Source: Laspinema olomoucense D3b | Lineage (GTDB): Bacteria > Cyanobacteriota > Cyanobacteriia > Cyanobacteriales > Laspinemataceae | Direction of reading: 5' to 3' | Length of the DNA: 64,000 nucleotides | Assembly (NCBI RefSeq): GCF_025370785.1 | Contig: NZ_JAMXFA010000002.1 | Span: forward strand, 152,314 to 216,313 | Shown: piece by piece, positions 37,516-46,622 of the stretch | Layout of the letters: each line of letters begins with the position of its first letter | Numbering within the stretch: position 1 is the first letter of the stretch | The notes under the pieces: generated by a model | What the model was told of the DNA's origin: nothing | Databases searched by the model: none | Seen by the model: only the letters and a program-made list of their open reading frames with translations | Program-made: the position numbers and the translations under genes

Positions 37516-39219
37516 CTAAAATCTCCAGCCTAAACCCGCCCCTAAAACAAATCTGGGTCCATCCCCAGCCCCGGCTAGATCTCGCACCGCCGGGGTAATC
37601 ACAAAGGGAATATTTTTAAAGGGGGCAATGGAAGCACCCACAGCCAAATCTTGTCCGGTCCATTCTGCAATGACACTAACAGGTTCTATCACTCGCACGG
37701 CCATACTTCCAAATACATTAATGCCATTGCGCTCGTCTTCCAGGGCATCTTCAGTTTGGAATTGTCCATTGCCCACTCCAGCAGTAATGGCAATCCGACT
37801 TAACGGGGAAGAGAGAGATTCTTGGGTATGAATTATTTTCGTAACCGTGCCATAAAGTGAGTTCTGGACACCATCATCTTCTCCAAGAAATAGAAATCCA
37901 TTCCATCCAGCCGCGATCGCCCAGTCATTGGCAAATTGACGATGGACTTTGACATTAAAGCCGCCCGTACCGATATCGCGATTGTTCCCAAAGACACTGG
38001 CTAGAGTATAGCTCACTTCTACCCCAACGAGATCCCGGGCATCACCAACCCCAAAGCCAATGGCGAGAGCTCCATCACTATTGTCAACAAATCGGGTGCG
38101 AGATTGATAGGTCGCGGAAATATACCCGGTGTTGCGATCTGCGCCATATCCCGTAGGATTGAAGATACTCAGAGCGGGTGAGGCTTCGATACTGGGCTGA
38201 ATTTCAGCGCTTTCTTGAAGTTGCTGTACCTGCTCTTCAATTATTTGAATTCCTCGCGGATCGGGGCGATAGAAGGGGGTTGGGTTAGTGGATCGCCCGG
38301 GGGTGGAATTGCCTGGGGATTGGACCAGTGCGATCGCCGGTGCGGGATTGTTCGCTTCCCCTGAGTCCATTGGTAATAAATCTCTCGCACTTCCTAGGCT
38401 TGCAGAATCGCTCTCTTGAACCACTTGGGGAACCTGAATCGGAATCGACTCGGTAGCGATCGCCACAGAGTTTACCGGCGGGGGGGGAATCTGCGGAAGC
38501 GCTAACTCCTGACCCTGAGCGGCTTGAACAACGGGTGGAATCTCAATCCGGGGTTGACTCCATTTGGGGGTCGAGGGAACGGCGACGATTTCAGAAAAGG
38601 AATTGTCTGGATGTTCCTGCACCGACACCCAATTTATAGGCTGATCGCTGCTCACATTTTCTACTCTAACTCTGGGCTTCTCACTAATTTCTGTGACCAC
38701 AGGGGTAACAGGTGCAGCCGCAGGAGTGAGAGAACCTCCTTGCTCCTGCATTGCCACTGGTGCTCTGGGTGGCGGTGAATATCTAGGGACGGAACCTTGC
38801 TCTAACAAAGGCTGAGAAGCGATCTGCTCGGGAGGTGCAACATTTGCCCAAGGAGAAGCGGCACTAAACTCAGGAATGAACAAGGGAGAGCGCCTAGGGC
38901 CTTCTAAACGCAGTTCCCGAACAGTTTCCCCTTTTTGAGACAGTGGTTGGCCCCCAGAGGGTTCAACCCGAGCGATCGCCGTGGATGCGATCGCAGATGA
39001 GTCAATTTCCGGGGAATTTTCTGGTGCGGAAGGAGTAATTTCCGTTGCGGGTGTTTCTACAAATTTTGTATCTTTAGCCTCTTGTGTCGGGGGTATTTCA
39101 TCCGGTTTCAAACTCAGAGCGAGTTTCGCATTAGCGCGATCGGCACTTTCAGTATTAGACATTGAAGTTGCCAAAAAGGCCACGGTAAATAATGAAGCCG
39201 TTGCTAGTACAAGTCTCAT
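37516..39219 (-). CDS. Exported Pro-rich protein with C-terminal outer-membrane beta-barrel-like domain
   Basis: From the ATG at 39219 it is 567 residues: signal peptide MRLVLATASLFTVAFLATS, a long Pro/Ser/Glu-rich periplasmic region (about 25-370), then a beta-rich domain of alternating hydrophobic residues that ends in GAGLGWRF, with the C-terminal phenylalanine typical of outer-membrane barrels. The longer frame from 39273 lacks a ribosome-binding site. No family is named with confidence. As the first gene of the locus, upstream of the BY-kinase, it is a candidate outer-membrane partner of glycan export in the apparent absence of Wza. That role is inference. Confidence 0.75.
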   Translation of the reverse strand: MRLVLATASLFTVAFLATSMSNTESADRANAKLALSLKPDEIPPTQEAKDTKFVETPATEITPSAPENSPEIDSSAIASTAIARVEPSGGQPLSQKGETVRELRLEGPRRSPLFIPEFSAASPWANVAPPEQIASQPLLEQGSVPRYSPPPRAPVAMQEQGGSLTPAAAPVTPVVTEISEKPRVRVENVSSDQPINWVSVQEHPDNSFSEIVAVPSTPKWSQPRIEIPPVVQAAQGQELALPQIPPPPVNSVAIATESIPIQVPQVVQESDSASLGSARDLLPMDSGEANNPAPAIALVQSPGNSTPGRSTNPTPFYRPDPRGIQIIEEQVQQLQESAEIQPSIEASPALSIFNPTGYGADRNTGYISATYQSRTRFVDNSDGALAIGFGVGDARDLVGVEVSYTLASVFGNNRDIGTGGFNVKVHRQFANDWAIAAGWNGFLFLGEDDGVQNSLYGTVTKIIHTQESLSSPLSRIAITAGVGNGQFQTEDALEDERNGINVFGSMAVRVIEPVSVIAEWTGQDLAVGASIAPFKNIPFVITPAVRDLAGAGDGPRFVLGAGLGWRF

Positions 39220-39902
39220 AAGGTCACGTGTTCTCTTAAGTTGATATAAATAATAGACGCAGGAAATACCCATTAAATTAAATCCTAAAACCCAGCAACT
39301 CTATTCCCTCTTGTTCTTTGTTCTGAGTTTAGTTAATGACTCATACAAGGGAGAGTCTATAGCTCCGGAAATGTTCCTGCTTACTACAAAAGTTTCCTTG
39401 TTTTACAGTATTAGCACTTTAACTATTTTGCCCAGAAAGTGAATAAATTTCAAAAATAAGACACCCTTTATTTTATTTTATTACTTAATTATCTCAATAA
39501 AATAGTAGCTATAAATACCAACCAATAAATGAAATACAGATGATTTTTATTAGGGTAAGACTCGGCGAAATTTAGACCTTTAAGCATTGAACAGCTACTC
39601 AAACAAGTGCTATATATTGGACGAGAGTTCCTAAAGCGACACTTACAGGATTAGAGGAAGGGGGCAAGAAACTGTATTGCTTGTCCCCTTCCTCTTATAT
39701 CATGTTTGCTGGACACCCACACTGACCTAACCCCCTTTCCCCACATCCTTGTAAAGAATGGGGGAAAAGAGGAAGAAATGTTTTTTTAAGTTAATCCACT
39801 GGACTTGCTATAAGAACAGAGGAACTGCTTAAAAAAAGAGGAGGACTGGATAAGATTATACTCCCTCCACTCGGAATCCTTACCTGAATTCTGCAAAGTT
39901 TT
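39220..39902. other. Gene-free stretch upstream of the polysaccharide locus
   Basis: No coding frame is credible apart from the possible N-terminal extension of the beta-barrel gene. It should carry the promoter of the locus on the minus strand. It contains an A/T-rich zone (about 39450-39560) and a 16-bp hairpin at 39653-39695. Confidence 0.5.
39653..39695. terminator. Strong GC-rich hairpin between ParB and the polysaccharide locus
   Basis: Arms 39653-39668 and 39680-39695 pair at 15 of 16 positions (AGAGGAAGGGGGCAAG with CTTGTCCCCTTCCTCT) with an 11-base loop. Neither side has a T tract. It lies 208 bases downstream of the ParB-like gene's stop and may terminate it or be a dispersed repeat. 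Confidence 0.5.
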
Positions 39903-40787
39903 TTATTGCTCTTCCTCAGACAACAAGAGAGTGAGTTTCTTCAATAACTCGTCTATTTCAGCCCGCTTATTGGGATTGTTCCAGGCTTTAAAGCGGCTGA
40001 AGCGTTTGGAGATACTGTTAATTTCCGTTTTTAACTGGTCTTCTTCTTTAGGAATTTTCTTTTCTTTGACTATTTTTTGCACTTGTCGCAGAGAGAAAGA
40101 TTGGGCGATCGCAGCTTCTAAAAGTTCGACTCGTTCCTCCTTAGACCCCAACTTAGCAATTTCCTTGGCTTTTGTGTATTCGATGCGACCCTGGCGTAAC
40201 GCTTCAAGAATTTCAGGAGACAGTTTAAGCAGAGGAAGCCGATGAGTTCTAAAGGCTTCAGTAGAAAGTCGGCCAATACTTTGAAAAATAGCTTCAATTA
40301 CTTGCTGCTCTTCCTGGCGGACAGCGCTGTCCGCCAGCCCTCTTTTTACTTTAGCCATTTGATTCAGTAAAGATATTACTGCTTCTCTATCCTTTTCTAG
40401 CTTCAGTTCTAGTAGTTGCAAAATTCCCTCGGTTTCTTCCACCGGGTTCAAATCTTCCCGTTGTAAGTTTTCCATCAAGGCGTACTGGACAACTTCTAAG
40501 TCGCTAAGTGTTTGAATGACAACGGGTACTTCACTGAGTCCCGCTGCTTTGGCTGCTTTATATCGGCGTTCCCCCGCAACTAATTCATAACGACTTTCTC
40601 CAAGAGGCCGCACAATAATCGGATGAAGCACTCCATGTTGTTTGACACTCTTGGTCAGTTCCGCCATTGCAGTTTCATCGAAGTAGCTTCGGGGTTGGAA
40701 CTGCGAACGGGAAAGCTGGCTAATTTTCAGTTTTTCAGAAGCAGGGCAATTTTGGTGAGAAAGATAGGGAATATTTTGGGGGTCCAT
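39903..40787 (-). CDS. ParB/Spo0J-family DNA-binding protein, orphan
   Basis: From the ATG at 40787 the protein is 294 residues. The N-terminal ParB domain has GERRYKAAKAAGL and the ENLQREDLNPVEE signature, which in ParB proteins holds the CTP-binding GERRxR box; here the box reads GERRYK. The middle resembles the helix-turn-helix region, including LSPEILEALRQGRIEYTKAKEIAKL. No parA is next to it, so it may act in plasmid-type partition, as a nucleoid-associated regulator, or be a remnant. The longest frame starts with TTG at 40823. The upstream 870 bases are gene-free and A/T-rich. Confidence 0.85.
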   Translation of the reverse strand: MDPQNIPYLSHQNCPASEKLKISQLSRSQFQPRSYFDETAMAELTKSVKQHGVLHPIIVRPLGESRYELVAGERRYKAAKAAGLSEVPVVIQTLSDLEVVQYALMENLQREDLNPVEETEGILQLLELKLEKDREAVISLLNQMAKVKRGLADSAVRQEEQQVIEAIFQSIGRLSTEAFRTHRLPLLKLSPEILEALRQGRIEYTKAKEIAKLGSKEERVELLEAAIAQSFSLRQVQKIVKEKKIPKEEDQLKTEINSISKRFSRFKAWNNPNKRAEIDELLKKLTLLLSEEEQ

Positions 40788-42095
40788 GTGGTTGCTAAAA
40801 AGTGAGTGGGCATCGGTTAACAACAGTAGAATCTATGCCATGACTTAAGGTACATCATGCCAGTAGGTGCAAGAGTCAGCTAGACTGACTGGGCGGCTAT
40901 CCTTCTTACCCGGTGGGGAGGAATTTCGCTTGGGCAGAGCACGCAGATAAATACAAAATCTTTTCAGACTAGATCTGCGATAGTCCGGACAGTTTTAGAA
41001 AAAAAAATTAGATAGCGCGGCTTGCAGTAGTTTGTCATTGAACCCCAGTTGCACCGCTCATCTGTGCGTCAATTCAAGCCTGTGGCATCGCTTCGCTTTA
41101 GATGTCCCTGGCCGACTTCTTCACATGGTTCTTGGCTTGTTTGGTTACCAACAATTTAGCTTGTTTATACAACTATAGAAGCTTGATAGTATAAGTTATA
41201 TATAAAATATTTATAAAGTATTTTTTGAGAAAATTTTTCTATCAAAGAAAAATGGGCAGTTATACAATATCAAACAGAATTAAAATTGCAAGCTGTTAAA
41301 ATCATTCCAGCATTCATTTTTGACTGTGAAAAATTTTAGATTAATCACTAATTAGTGTGAATTATAAAACCGCTAAAACTTGCAGTATTTTTATGTTATG
41401 GCATCATAAAATGTTAACGTTATTAGTGCGGACTTATAAAATTTGGTAAAGGTAATTATAAATTATATTCTCAGCATTTTATTCATGAAGTGATGTTTTG
41501 GTGAAGTGGAGTTTTTATAAAATTTGGGGACAAGGGTGAGTAGGGTGATGAGGTTCTGTGGGAGAGGAAATAGGGGGACAATCAGACCAATATTGGTCAA
41601 AATTGCTGCGCATCGCTCTATCAGTTTCATATTTTAGCTCCCTCACCCCTGTTAGTTATAATCTATAGAGACAGAGGAATTATCTGACTACGGCGATGTT
41701 ATTGCGATCGCATTGTAAGACCGATCGCCCGAGAGAGACCTCCGGTTTTTTAGGATCCCGAGGGGTAAAACCCCTCAGTGACCTAACCCATCGGTATCCT
41801 CAAAAGTATTCCGGTTCAGAAACCCGCTTTTCTGGCAATAGTAGGGACTTTCACCCCAATTTATCCCAGAGAAATCGGGTTTTCTCCCTTCATGAGCGAG
41901 GATACCGCAGACCCCTTATCCCAGGGTGGAGAAGAGGCGATCGCCCATGAAAGGGACAGTTCCCTGGAGAAAAGTGAAAAAATCTTTAGTCCCCCTCCAT
42001 CTCATGCTTTAATAAGTAACTGTAACCCTGTGTCTGTAGCTTCTTTTCCCAGTCAACCTCAGTCCTTAATTGGCAATACATATCTGGAGGCCAAT
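40788..42095. other. Long gene-free stretch, partly very A/T-rich
   Basis: No convincing coding frame is seen. From about 41160 to 41500 the sequence is strongly A/T-rich, with palindromes such as CACTAATTAGTG at 41346-41357. The part 40860-40960 is richer in GC and could form RNA structure, but no known RNA family was recognised. A 7-bp hairpin (GAGGGGT/ACCCCTC, 41760-41776) lies further right. A reading frame continues upstream of the next gene to 41892 but is judged unlikely to be translated. Confidence 0.5.
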
Positions 42096-43382
42096 ATGAA
42101 AAATTTACAGTTGCTCGATGAAACCATTCGGAACTTAGAGCAGGAAACCAATCTAACCCGCATTAAAAAATTAATGCTTTGTGTGTGTCAGGGAAGATGG
42201 GAAAATAATGCTGACTTACTAGCGGCTTTGAACTTACGGGACTTAATTATTGAAGTATGCGAAGTAACTGGCAGTTTAGACAATCTTAAATTTTCTTTAG
42301 ATGGAATTGTCAGTAATATTAATAAACCGCAACAATATGCTTTAGTGGCACAAATTTTAATTTCTAATCTAGGTAAATTTTATGATGATGGTTTAACTCA
42401 GCCGGGACTCTCAGAGTTTCCAACCCCTCCCGATTTAGCAAATACCCTGGTCATTGTTTCTGATTTTACCAATGAAACTGACTTTGACCTTCCGACTCCA
42501 CCGGAAGCACTGGGTGCCATCACCGGAGAAAAAATCTTTGATTTGCGGCTCAAAGTCGTTCAGCATACGAGTCCATTACGGGCAAAAATCCTCATCTTCT
42601 CGGCACTTGATCGCCTTTTTGAATTTAATCGGGATGAAGACTGGCTCAACTTAAAAAAAATCCAGCTTGACGAACTGTTACAGCAAATTTATGAACTCTG
42701 TCCCAGCGTCGAAGCTCTGGAATCTCACTTATATGAAACTGCCAAAAATCTCCCGGAAGCGGATGAAAACTACCAATCTGCTGGCGTGATTGTGCAATAC
42801 ATGAGGCCGTTATATTCCCCCATCGGGAAACTGCCACCCCTGCCCGACTCGCTCTCTCCCGGGAGCGATCGCTGGAATGCTCTGCCTGAAATAGAGGGGG
42901 CCGACGAAGACAGCAGTGCCAGTCACGGCTTCATTCCGGATGACGACGATAATGATTACAGTGAGATTAGGGAAGAAAGTGAGGACGGTAGCGATATATT
43001 GAGCGAAGTGTTACCGCCCATCTCGCTGAATTTCGAGAGTCTGAACAGAAGCGATCGCAAATTTTCGTTAAACGCCCTCAAAAAAATTGATCCAGTTCAA
43101 CAAAAACAAGAACTGGAGAAAAAACTAACTCTTAAAGTCAACCAGAGTGTGGAAGAAATTGTTCAATTTATTGAAAACCGCTTAAATCATCTCGAACGGG
43201 AAATTAGCGACGAACTCGAACCTCTCGATATTGAAGACGGAATTTCAGTCAAATATGAAACGATGGGAGATTTTATCACTCAAGTCAAACAGGCTACTTC
43301 TCAATTCCTGGAACTTCTGATAAACTTAGAAGAAGCGGAAAGAAATCAACCCATTGAGCGAGAAGATAACTCGACGTCTTGA
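42096..43382 (+). CDS. Acidic cytoplasmic protein, function unknown
   Basis: Not recognised. The ATG at 42096 has a strong GGAGG 5 bases upstream and starts MKNLQLLDETIRNLEQETNLTRIKKLMLC, giving 428 residues; an in-frame ATG at 41892 would add 68 low-complexity residues. The product is acidic, with no membrane segment. It appears to have a helical N-terminal domain, a middle region with Pro-rich spacers (PLPPLPDSL), an acidic stretch DDDDNDYSEIREESEDGSD, and a C-terminal coiled-coil-like segment (QKQELEKKLTLKVNQSVEEIVQFIENRLNHLE). A pentapeptide-repeat gene follows after 81 bases on the same strand; they may be cotranscribed. Confidence 0.75.
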   Translation: MKNLQLLDETIRNLEQETNLTRIKKLMLCVCQGRWENNADLLAALNLRDLIIEVCEVTGSLDNLKFSLDGIVSNINKPQQYALVAQILISNLGKFYDDGLTQPGLSEFPTPPDLANTLVIVSDFTNETDFDLPTPPEALGAITGEKIFDLRLKVVQHTSPLRAKILIFSALDRLFEFNRDEDWLNLKKIQLDELLQQIYELCPSVEALESHLYETAKNLPEADENYQSAGVIVQYMRPLYSPIGKLPPLPDSLSPGSDRWNALPEIEGADEDSSASHGFIPDDDDNDYSEIREESEDGSDILSEVLPPISLNFESLNRSDRKFSLNALKKIDPVQQKQELEKKLTLKVNQSVEEIVQFIENRLNHLEREISDELEPLDIEDGISVKYETMGDFITQVKQATSQFLELLINLEEAERNQPIEREDNSTS

Positions 43383-43463
43383 AATGGGTCCGGATAAAGA
43401 AGGGCAACCCTAAATCTAGGGATTAATGTCAGGGGAAAAAGCGGGGAAAGAGGGATAATGTTG

Positions 43464-44459
43464 ATGAATGTCGAAGAATTATTGCGGCGCTATACAGCCG
43501 GAGAAACCAATTTTAACGGAGCCAGTCTCTGGGGTGCGAACCTGCGCGGGGCGGATTTAATTGGGGCGAAATTACGGGGAGCGGACCTCCACGGAGCGGA
43601 CCTAATTTTTGCCTACTTGAGCCGAGTCAACTTGAGTGCAGCCTACCTAGTCAGTACCAAACTCAGTGGTGCTAATCTTAATCAAGCCAATCTCTCCGGG
43701 GCAAATCTCAGTGATGCGGACCTACATGGGGCGACTCTCCAAGGCGCCGATCTTCGCAAAGCGAACCTCAATTTAGCTAATCTACTGGATGCGAACCTCA
43801 GCGATGCGGATTTACGCGGAACGACTTTGAGCGGGGTTTGTTTACGCGGGGCCTGTTTGCGCGGGGCCAACTTCCGGGAGGAACGGCGAATATACAGTGC
43901 GGCGAATTTGCGGGGAGCGGATTTACGGGGAGCGGATTTGCGCGGGGTCAACCTCAGCGGTGCGGACTTGACGAAGGCGGATTTAAGTGGGGCAAATCTC
44001 ACCGAAACGAACTTGCGCGGGGCGAATTTAGAACGGGCGAAAATGGCCGCAGCGATTGTTAACGGAGGGTTTCTGAGTGATGCGAATCTGTCTTATGTGG
44101 ATTTGAGCGGGGCTTGTATGACAAATGTCAAGCTGGAACGAGCGCTGTTGGGCGACGCGAATTTGGAGGGAGCTAAACTGGATATGGCAATTATAGCCGA
44201 TGCCAAACTGGGGAAAGCCAACCTATCCGGGGCGAATTTAACCCGGGCGAATCTATCGCGGGTGGATTTAAGTCGGGCAAATTTGTCTCATGCGCTCTTG
44301 AACGAGGCGAATCTATGTGAGGCATATTTGGCGAGAACGAATTTAATGCGGTCTAACTTGACTAAAGCCAGCTTAATCCGAGCAGAAATGAGTGGCGCTA
44401 ATACTGCCGGGGCGATATTTAGCCACACGACGATGCCAAATGGAGATATGCAGAATTAA
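43464..44459 (+). CDS. Pentapeptide-repeat protein
   Basis: A 331-residue protein that, after a short N-terminal helix MNVEELLRRYTAGETNF, consists almost wholly of A(D/N)LXX repeats (for example LRGADLIGAKLRGADL, LSGANLSDADL) forming a right-handed quadrilateral beta-helix, with about 50 units. The family is abundant in cyanobacteria and usually of unknown function; no membrane segment or catalytic domain is attached. The ATG at 43464 has AGAGGG 9 bases upstream, better than the ATG two codons earlier. A shadow frame rich in proline and arginine on the minus strand is not a gene. Confidence 0.92.
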   Translation: MNVEELLRRYTAGETNFNGASLWGANLRGADLIGAKLRGADLHGADLIFAYLSRVNLSAAYLVSTKLSGANLNQANLSGANLSDADLHGATLQGADLRKANLNLANLLDANLSDADLRGTTLSGVCLRGACLRGANFREERRIYSAANLRGADLRGADLRGVNLSGADLTKADLSGANLTETNLRGANLERAKMAAAIVNGGFLSDANLSYVDLSGACMTNVKLERALLGDANLEGAKLDMAIIADAKLGKANLSGANLTRANLSRVDLSRANLSHALLNEANLCEAYLARTNLMRSNLTKASLIRAEMSGANTAGAIFSHTTMPNGDMQN

Positions 44460-44515
44460 ACTGAGCGCCCATTTTTAGTAGAACCGTGAGTGAGTAGTCC
44501 AGGGAGAAGAGGCAG

Positions 44516-46027
44516 ATGACAGAGTATGATGCGATCGCCATCGGCAGTGGAATTGGCGGGTTAGTCACAGCAGCTTTACTCGCTCGGTATGGCAAGCGCG
44601 TGCTTGTTTGTGAGAGTCATGCGATCGCCGGAGGTGCAGCTCATGGGTTTTCTCGCCAGGGATTTCACTTCGACTCCGGACCCTCCTTTTACTGCGGACT
44701 GGGAGATTCCCAAAGCCTAAACCCCCTGCGCCAAGTCCTGGAAGTTCTGGGAGAAGCGGTGCAAACCATCGCCTACGACCCCTTGGGACATTATCATTTA
44801 GGGGACATTATTCTGCCCATTTACGGCAGTTGCGATCGCTATCGGGCAGAAATTGCTGCCATTACCCCCGCTGGAGCCAAGGAACTCCAGCGGTTTGAAC
44901 GGCGAATGTTGTCCTTGTATGACGCCCTCAAAAGCATTCCTACTTTAATCTTGCGAAGCGATCGCAAGCTGTTACCCGTTCTCCTGTCATACTGGCCCGC
45001 CTTGCTCCAATTACTGCCCCATCTTCGGGAGATTCAAGGGTCCGTGGGTCAAATCCTTGATCGCGATGTGAAAGACCCCTTCGTCCGGCGTTTAATCGAC
45101 CTAGAATGCTTCTTACTCTCTGGATTCAAAGCTCACGGCACGATCGCCCCAGAAGTGGCCTTTATGTTCGGAGAACGCAGTCGCAGCGCCATCGACTATC
45201 CGATTGGGGGGAGTACCGCCATGATCGAAGCCCTAGTGCGGGGATTAACCCGATGGGGAGGGGAACTGCGCCTGAATGCTCATGTGGAGCGCATCTTGGT
45301 CCAGGCGGGGCGAGTCACCGGGGTGCGGCTGCGAAATGGCACCATCCTCAAGGCCCCCATTGTCATTTCCAATGCCACGATTTGGGATACCTATACCCAT
45401 CTGCTTGCGCCGGAGGACCTCCCGGAGTCCTACCGCCGTCAAGCCTTAGAAACCCCGGTGCTGGATAGCTTTATGCACCTGCATTTGGGGATTAAAGCCG
45501 AAGGATTAACTGGGCTGACGGGACATCATGTGGTGGTCCATGATTGCGATCGCGACCTCACCGAACCGGGGAATACCTGTATGATTTCCATTCCCTCGGT
45601 CTGGGATCCAAAGTTGGCCCCACCGGGACATCATGGGATTCATGCTTATACGATGGAACCCTACCAGTCTTGGCAGTCCGATGTCAGTTATAAAGCGCGG
45701 AAGCGACTGCGAGCACAATCTTTATTTCGAGCCTTAGAACGGATTATTCCTGATCTACGCGATCGCATCGTCCTGGAACTGATTGGGACGCCCCTCACCC
45801 ATGCCAAATTCCTGCGGCGAGATCGAGGCACCTATGGTCCGGCGATCGCCGCTGGCAAAGGAACCTTTCCCAGTATTCATACCCCCATTGCTGGATTATA
45901 CCGAGTGGGGGATAGCACCCTTCCCGGCATTGGGGTTCCTGCGGTGGCAGCATCGGGAATCCTCTGTGCCAACACCCTGGTGGAACCCGAGCAAACCGCA
46001 CAATTACTGAAAAGTCACCGGACTTGA
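44516..46027 (+). CDS. FAD-dependent oxidoreductase, carotenoid isomerase/desaturase-like
   Basis: A 503-residue flavoprotein. The N-terminal dinucleotide-binding motif is AIAIGSGIGGLVTAALLARYGKRVLVCESH, and the C-terminal FAD signature is GLYRVGDSTLPGIGVPAVAASGI. It resembles the CrtISO/CrtH and phytoene desaturase-like group common in cyanobacteria, but is not clearly the main carotene isomerase. Substrate could be a carotenoid or another polyene. AGAGG lies 4 bases before the ATG. It is 56 bases downstream of the pentapeptide gene but there is no other link. Confidence 0.85.
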   Translation: MTEYDAIAIGSGIGGLVTAALLARYGKRVLVCESHAIAGGAAHGFSRQGFHFDSGPSFYCGLGDSQSLNPLRQVLEVLGEAVQTIAYDPLGHYHLGDIILPIYGSCDRYRAEIAAITPAGAKELQRFERRMLSLYDALKSIPTLILRSDRKLLPVLLSYWPALLQLLPHLREIQGSVGQILDRDVKDPFVRRLIDLECFLLSGFKAHGTIAPEVAFMFGERSRSAIDYPIGGSTAMIEALVRGLTRWGGELRLNAHVERILVQAGRVTGVRLRNGTILKAPIVISNATIWDTYTHLLAPEDLPESYRRQALETPVLDSFMHLHLGIKAEGLTGLTGHHVVVHDCDRDLTEPGNTCMISIPSVWDPKLAPPGHHGIHAYTMEPYQSWQSDVSYKARKRLRAQSLFRALERIIPDLRDRIVLELIGTPLTHAKFLRRDRGTYGPAIAAGKGTFPSIHTPIAGLYRVGDSTLPGIGVPAVAASGILCANTLVEPEQTAQLLKSHRT

Positions 46028-46622
46028 CTGCGAGACCCCCCTCGGGTTTTGCAGGGTCTGGATTCTTTACTTCACTGGAGCCATAAGCGATAATCAAATA
46101 ATGCTGATTCGGGAGTTGGATTGGGCATTATAGGTCTGAGGCTCCCCCAGTCCCGCAACGGGATGATCGAGCTGACAAAGGCACCCGGGATCAGCAGGAC
46201 CTCAACCCTGGGGTAATCCCCTGGGCAAGATACGCGATCGCGGATCAACCCCTTTATAAGGATGAGGCTGTTTTATTGTAATCACATTCTGGCCTAGAGC
46301 CTCGGTATAGTAGAGGGAAGAGAACGGGGTTTCTTTCAAGCCTCTCTACTCATTAGCACCCAATTTGGACAAGAAATTGAGTTTCTTGTCCGGTTTATCA
46401 AATCGGGAACCGACACTCTAGGGGGGTGGGGGATGCCGCCAGTTCCAAACTAGGCGATACAGTAGGCCATATAGCGAACCGATCACAGATCTATAGAATT
46501 ATGGAGCGATCGCGCCACTCTTATTCCGTGCAGTTAGGTCGTGCCATCATAAACGATTTCTTCGCCGGAACTACCGTTTTGGTGGATCGGTTGAGTAACG
46601 AAGATGAGGGTGTGAGCATTCT
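46028..46622. other. Gene-free stretch upstream of the CHASE4 hybrid kinase
   Basis: It holds a perfect 10-bp hairpin (46367-46376 with 46382-46391). A GTG-initiated frame of 66 codons (46426-46626) ends in ATGA overlap with the kinase start; it has no recognisable features and is not called as a gene. Confidence 0.45.
46367..46391. repeat. Perfect hairpin upstream of the hybrid kinase
   Basis: GGACAAGAAA and TTTCTTGTCC form a 10-bp stem with loop TTGAG. It is similar to the inner part of the hairpin at 39664-39687 (GCAAGAAA...TTGTCC), so it may belong to a dispersed repeat family. It could serve as a terminator of the plus-strand gene upstream, but it is 340 bases past that stop. Confidence 0.55.

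Noticed and set aside
40860..40960. Known structured RNA or riboswitch upstream of the ParB-like gene
   Set aside because: The sequence looks foldable but matched none of the RNA families I could recall.
41696..41950. 84-codon plus-strand frame before the acidic protein gene
   Set aside because: Arg/Ser-rich translation of repeat-bearing intergenic DNA with a 7-bp hairpin inside; overlaps the alternative N-terminus in another frame.
43682..44002. Minus-strand frame rich in Arg/Pro/Ala opposite the pentapeptide gene
   Set aside because: Antisense shadow of a highly repetitive gene.
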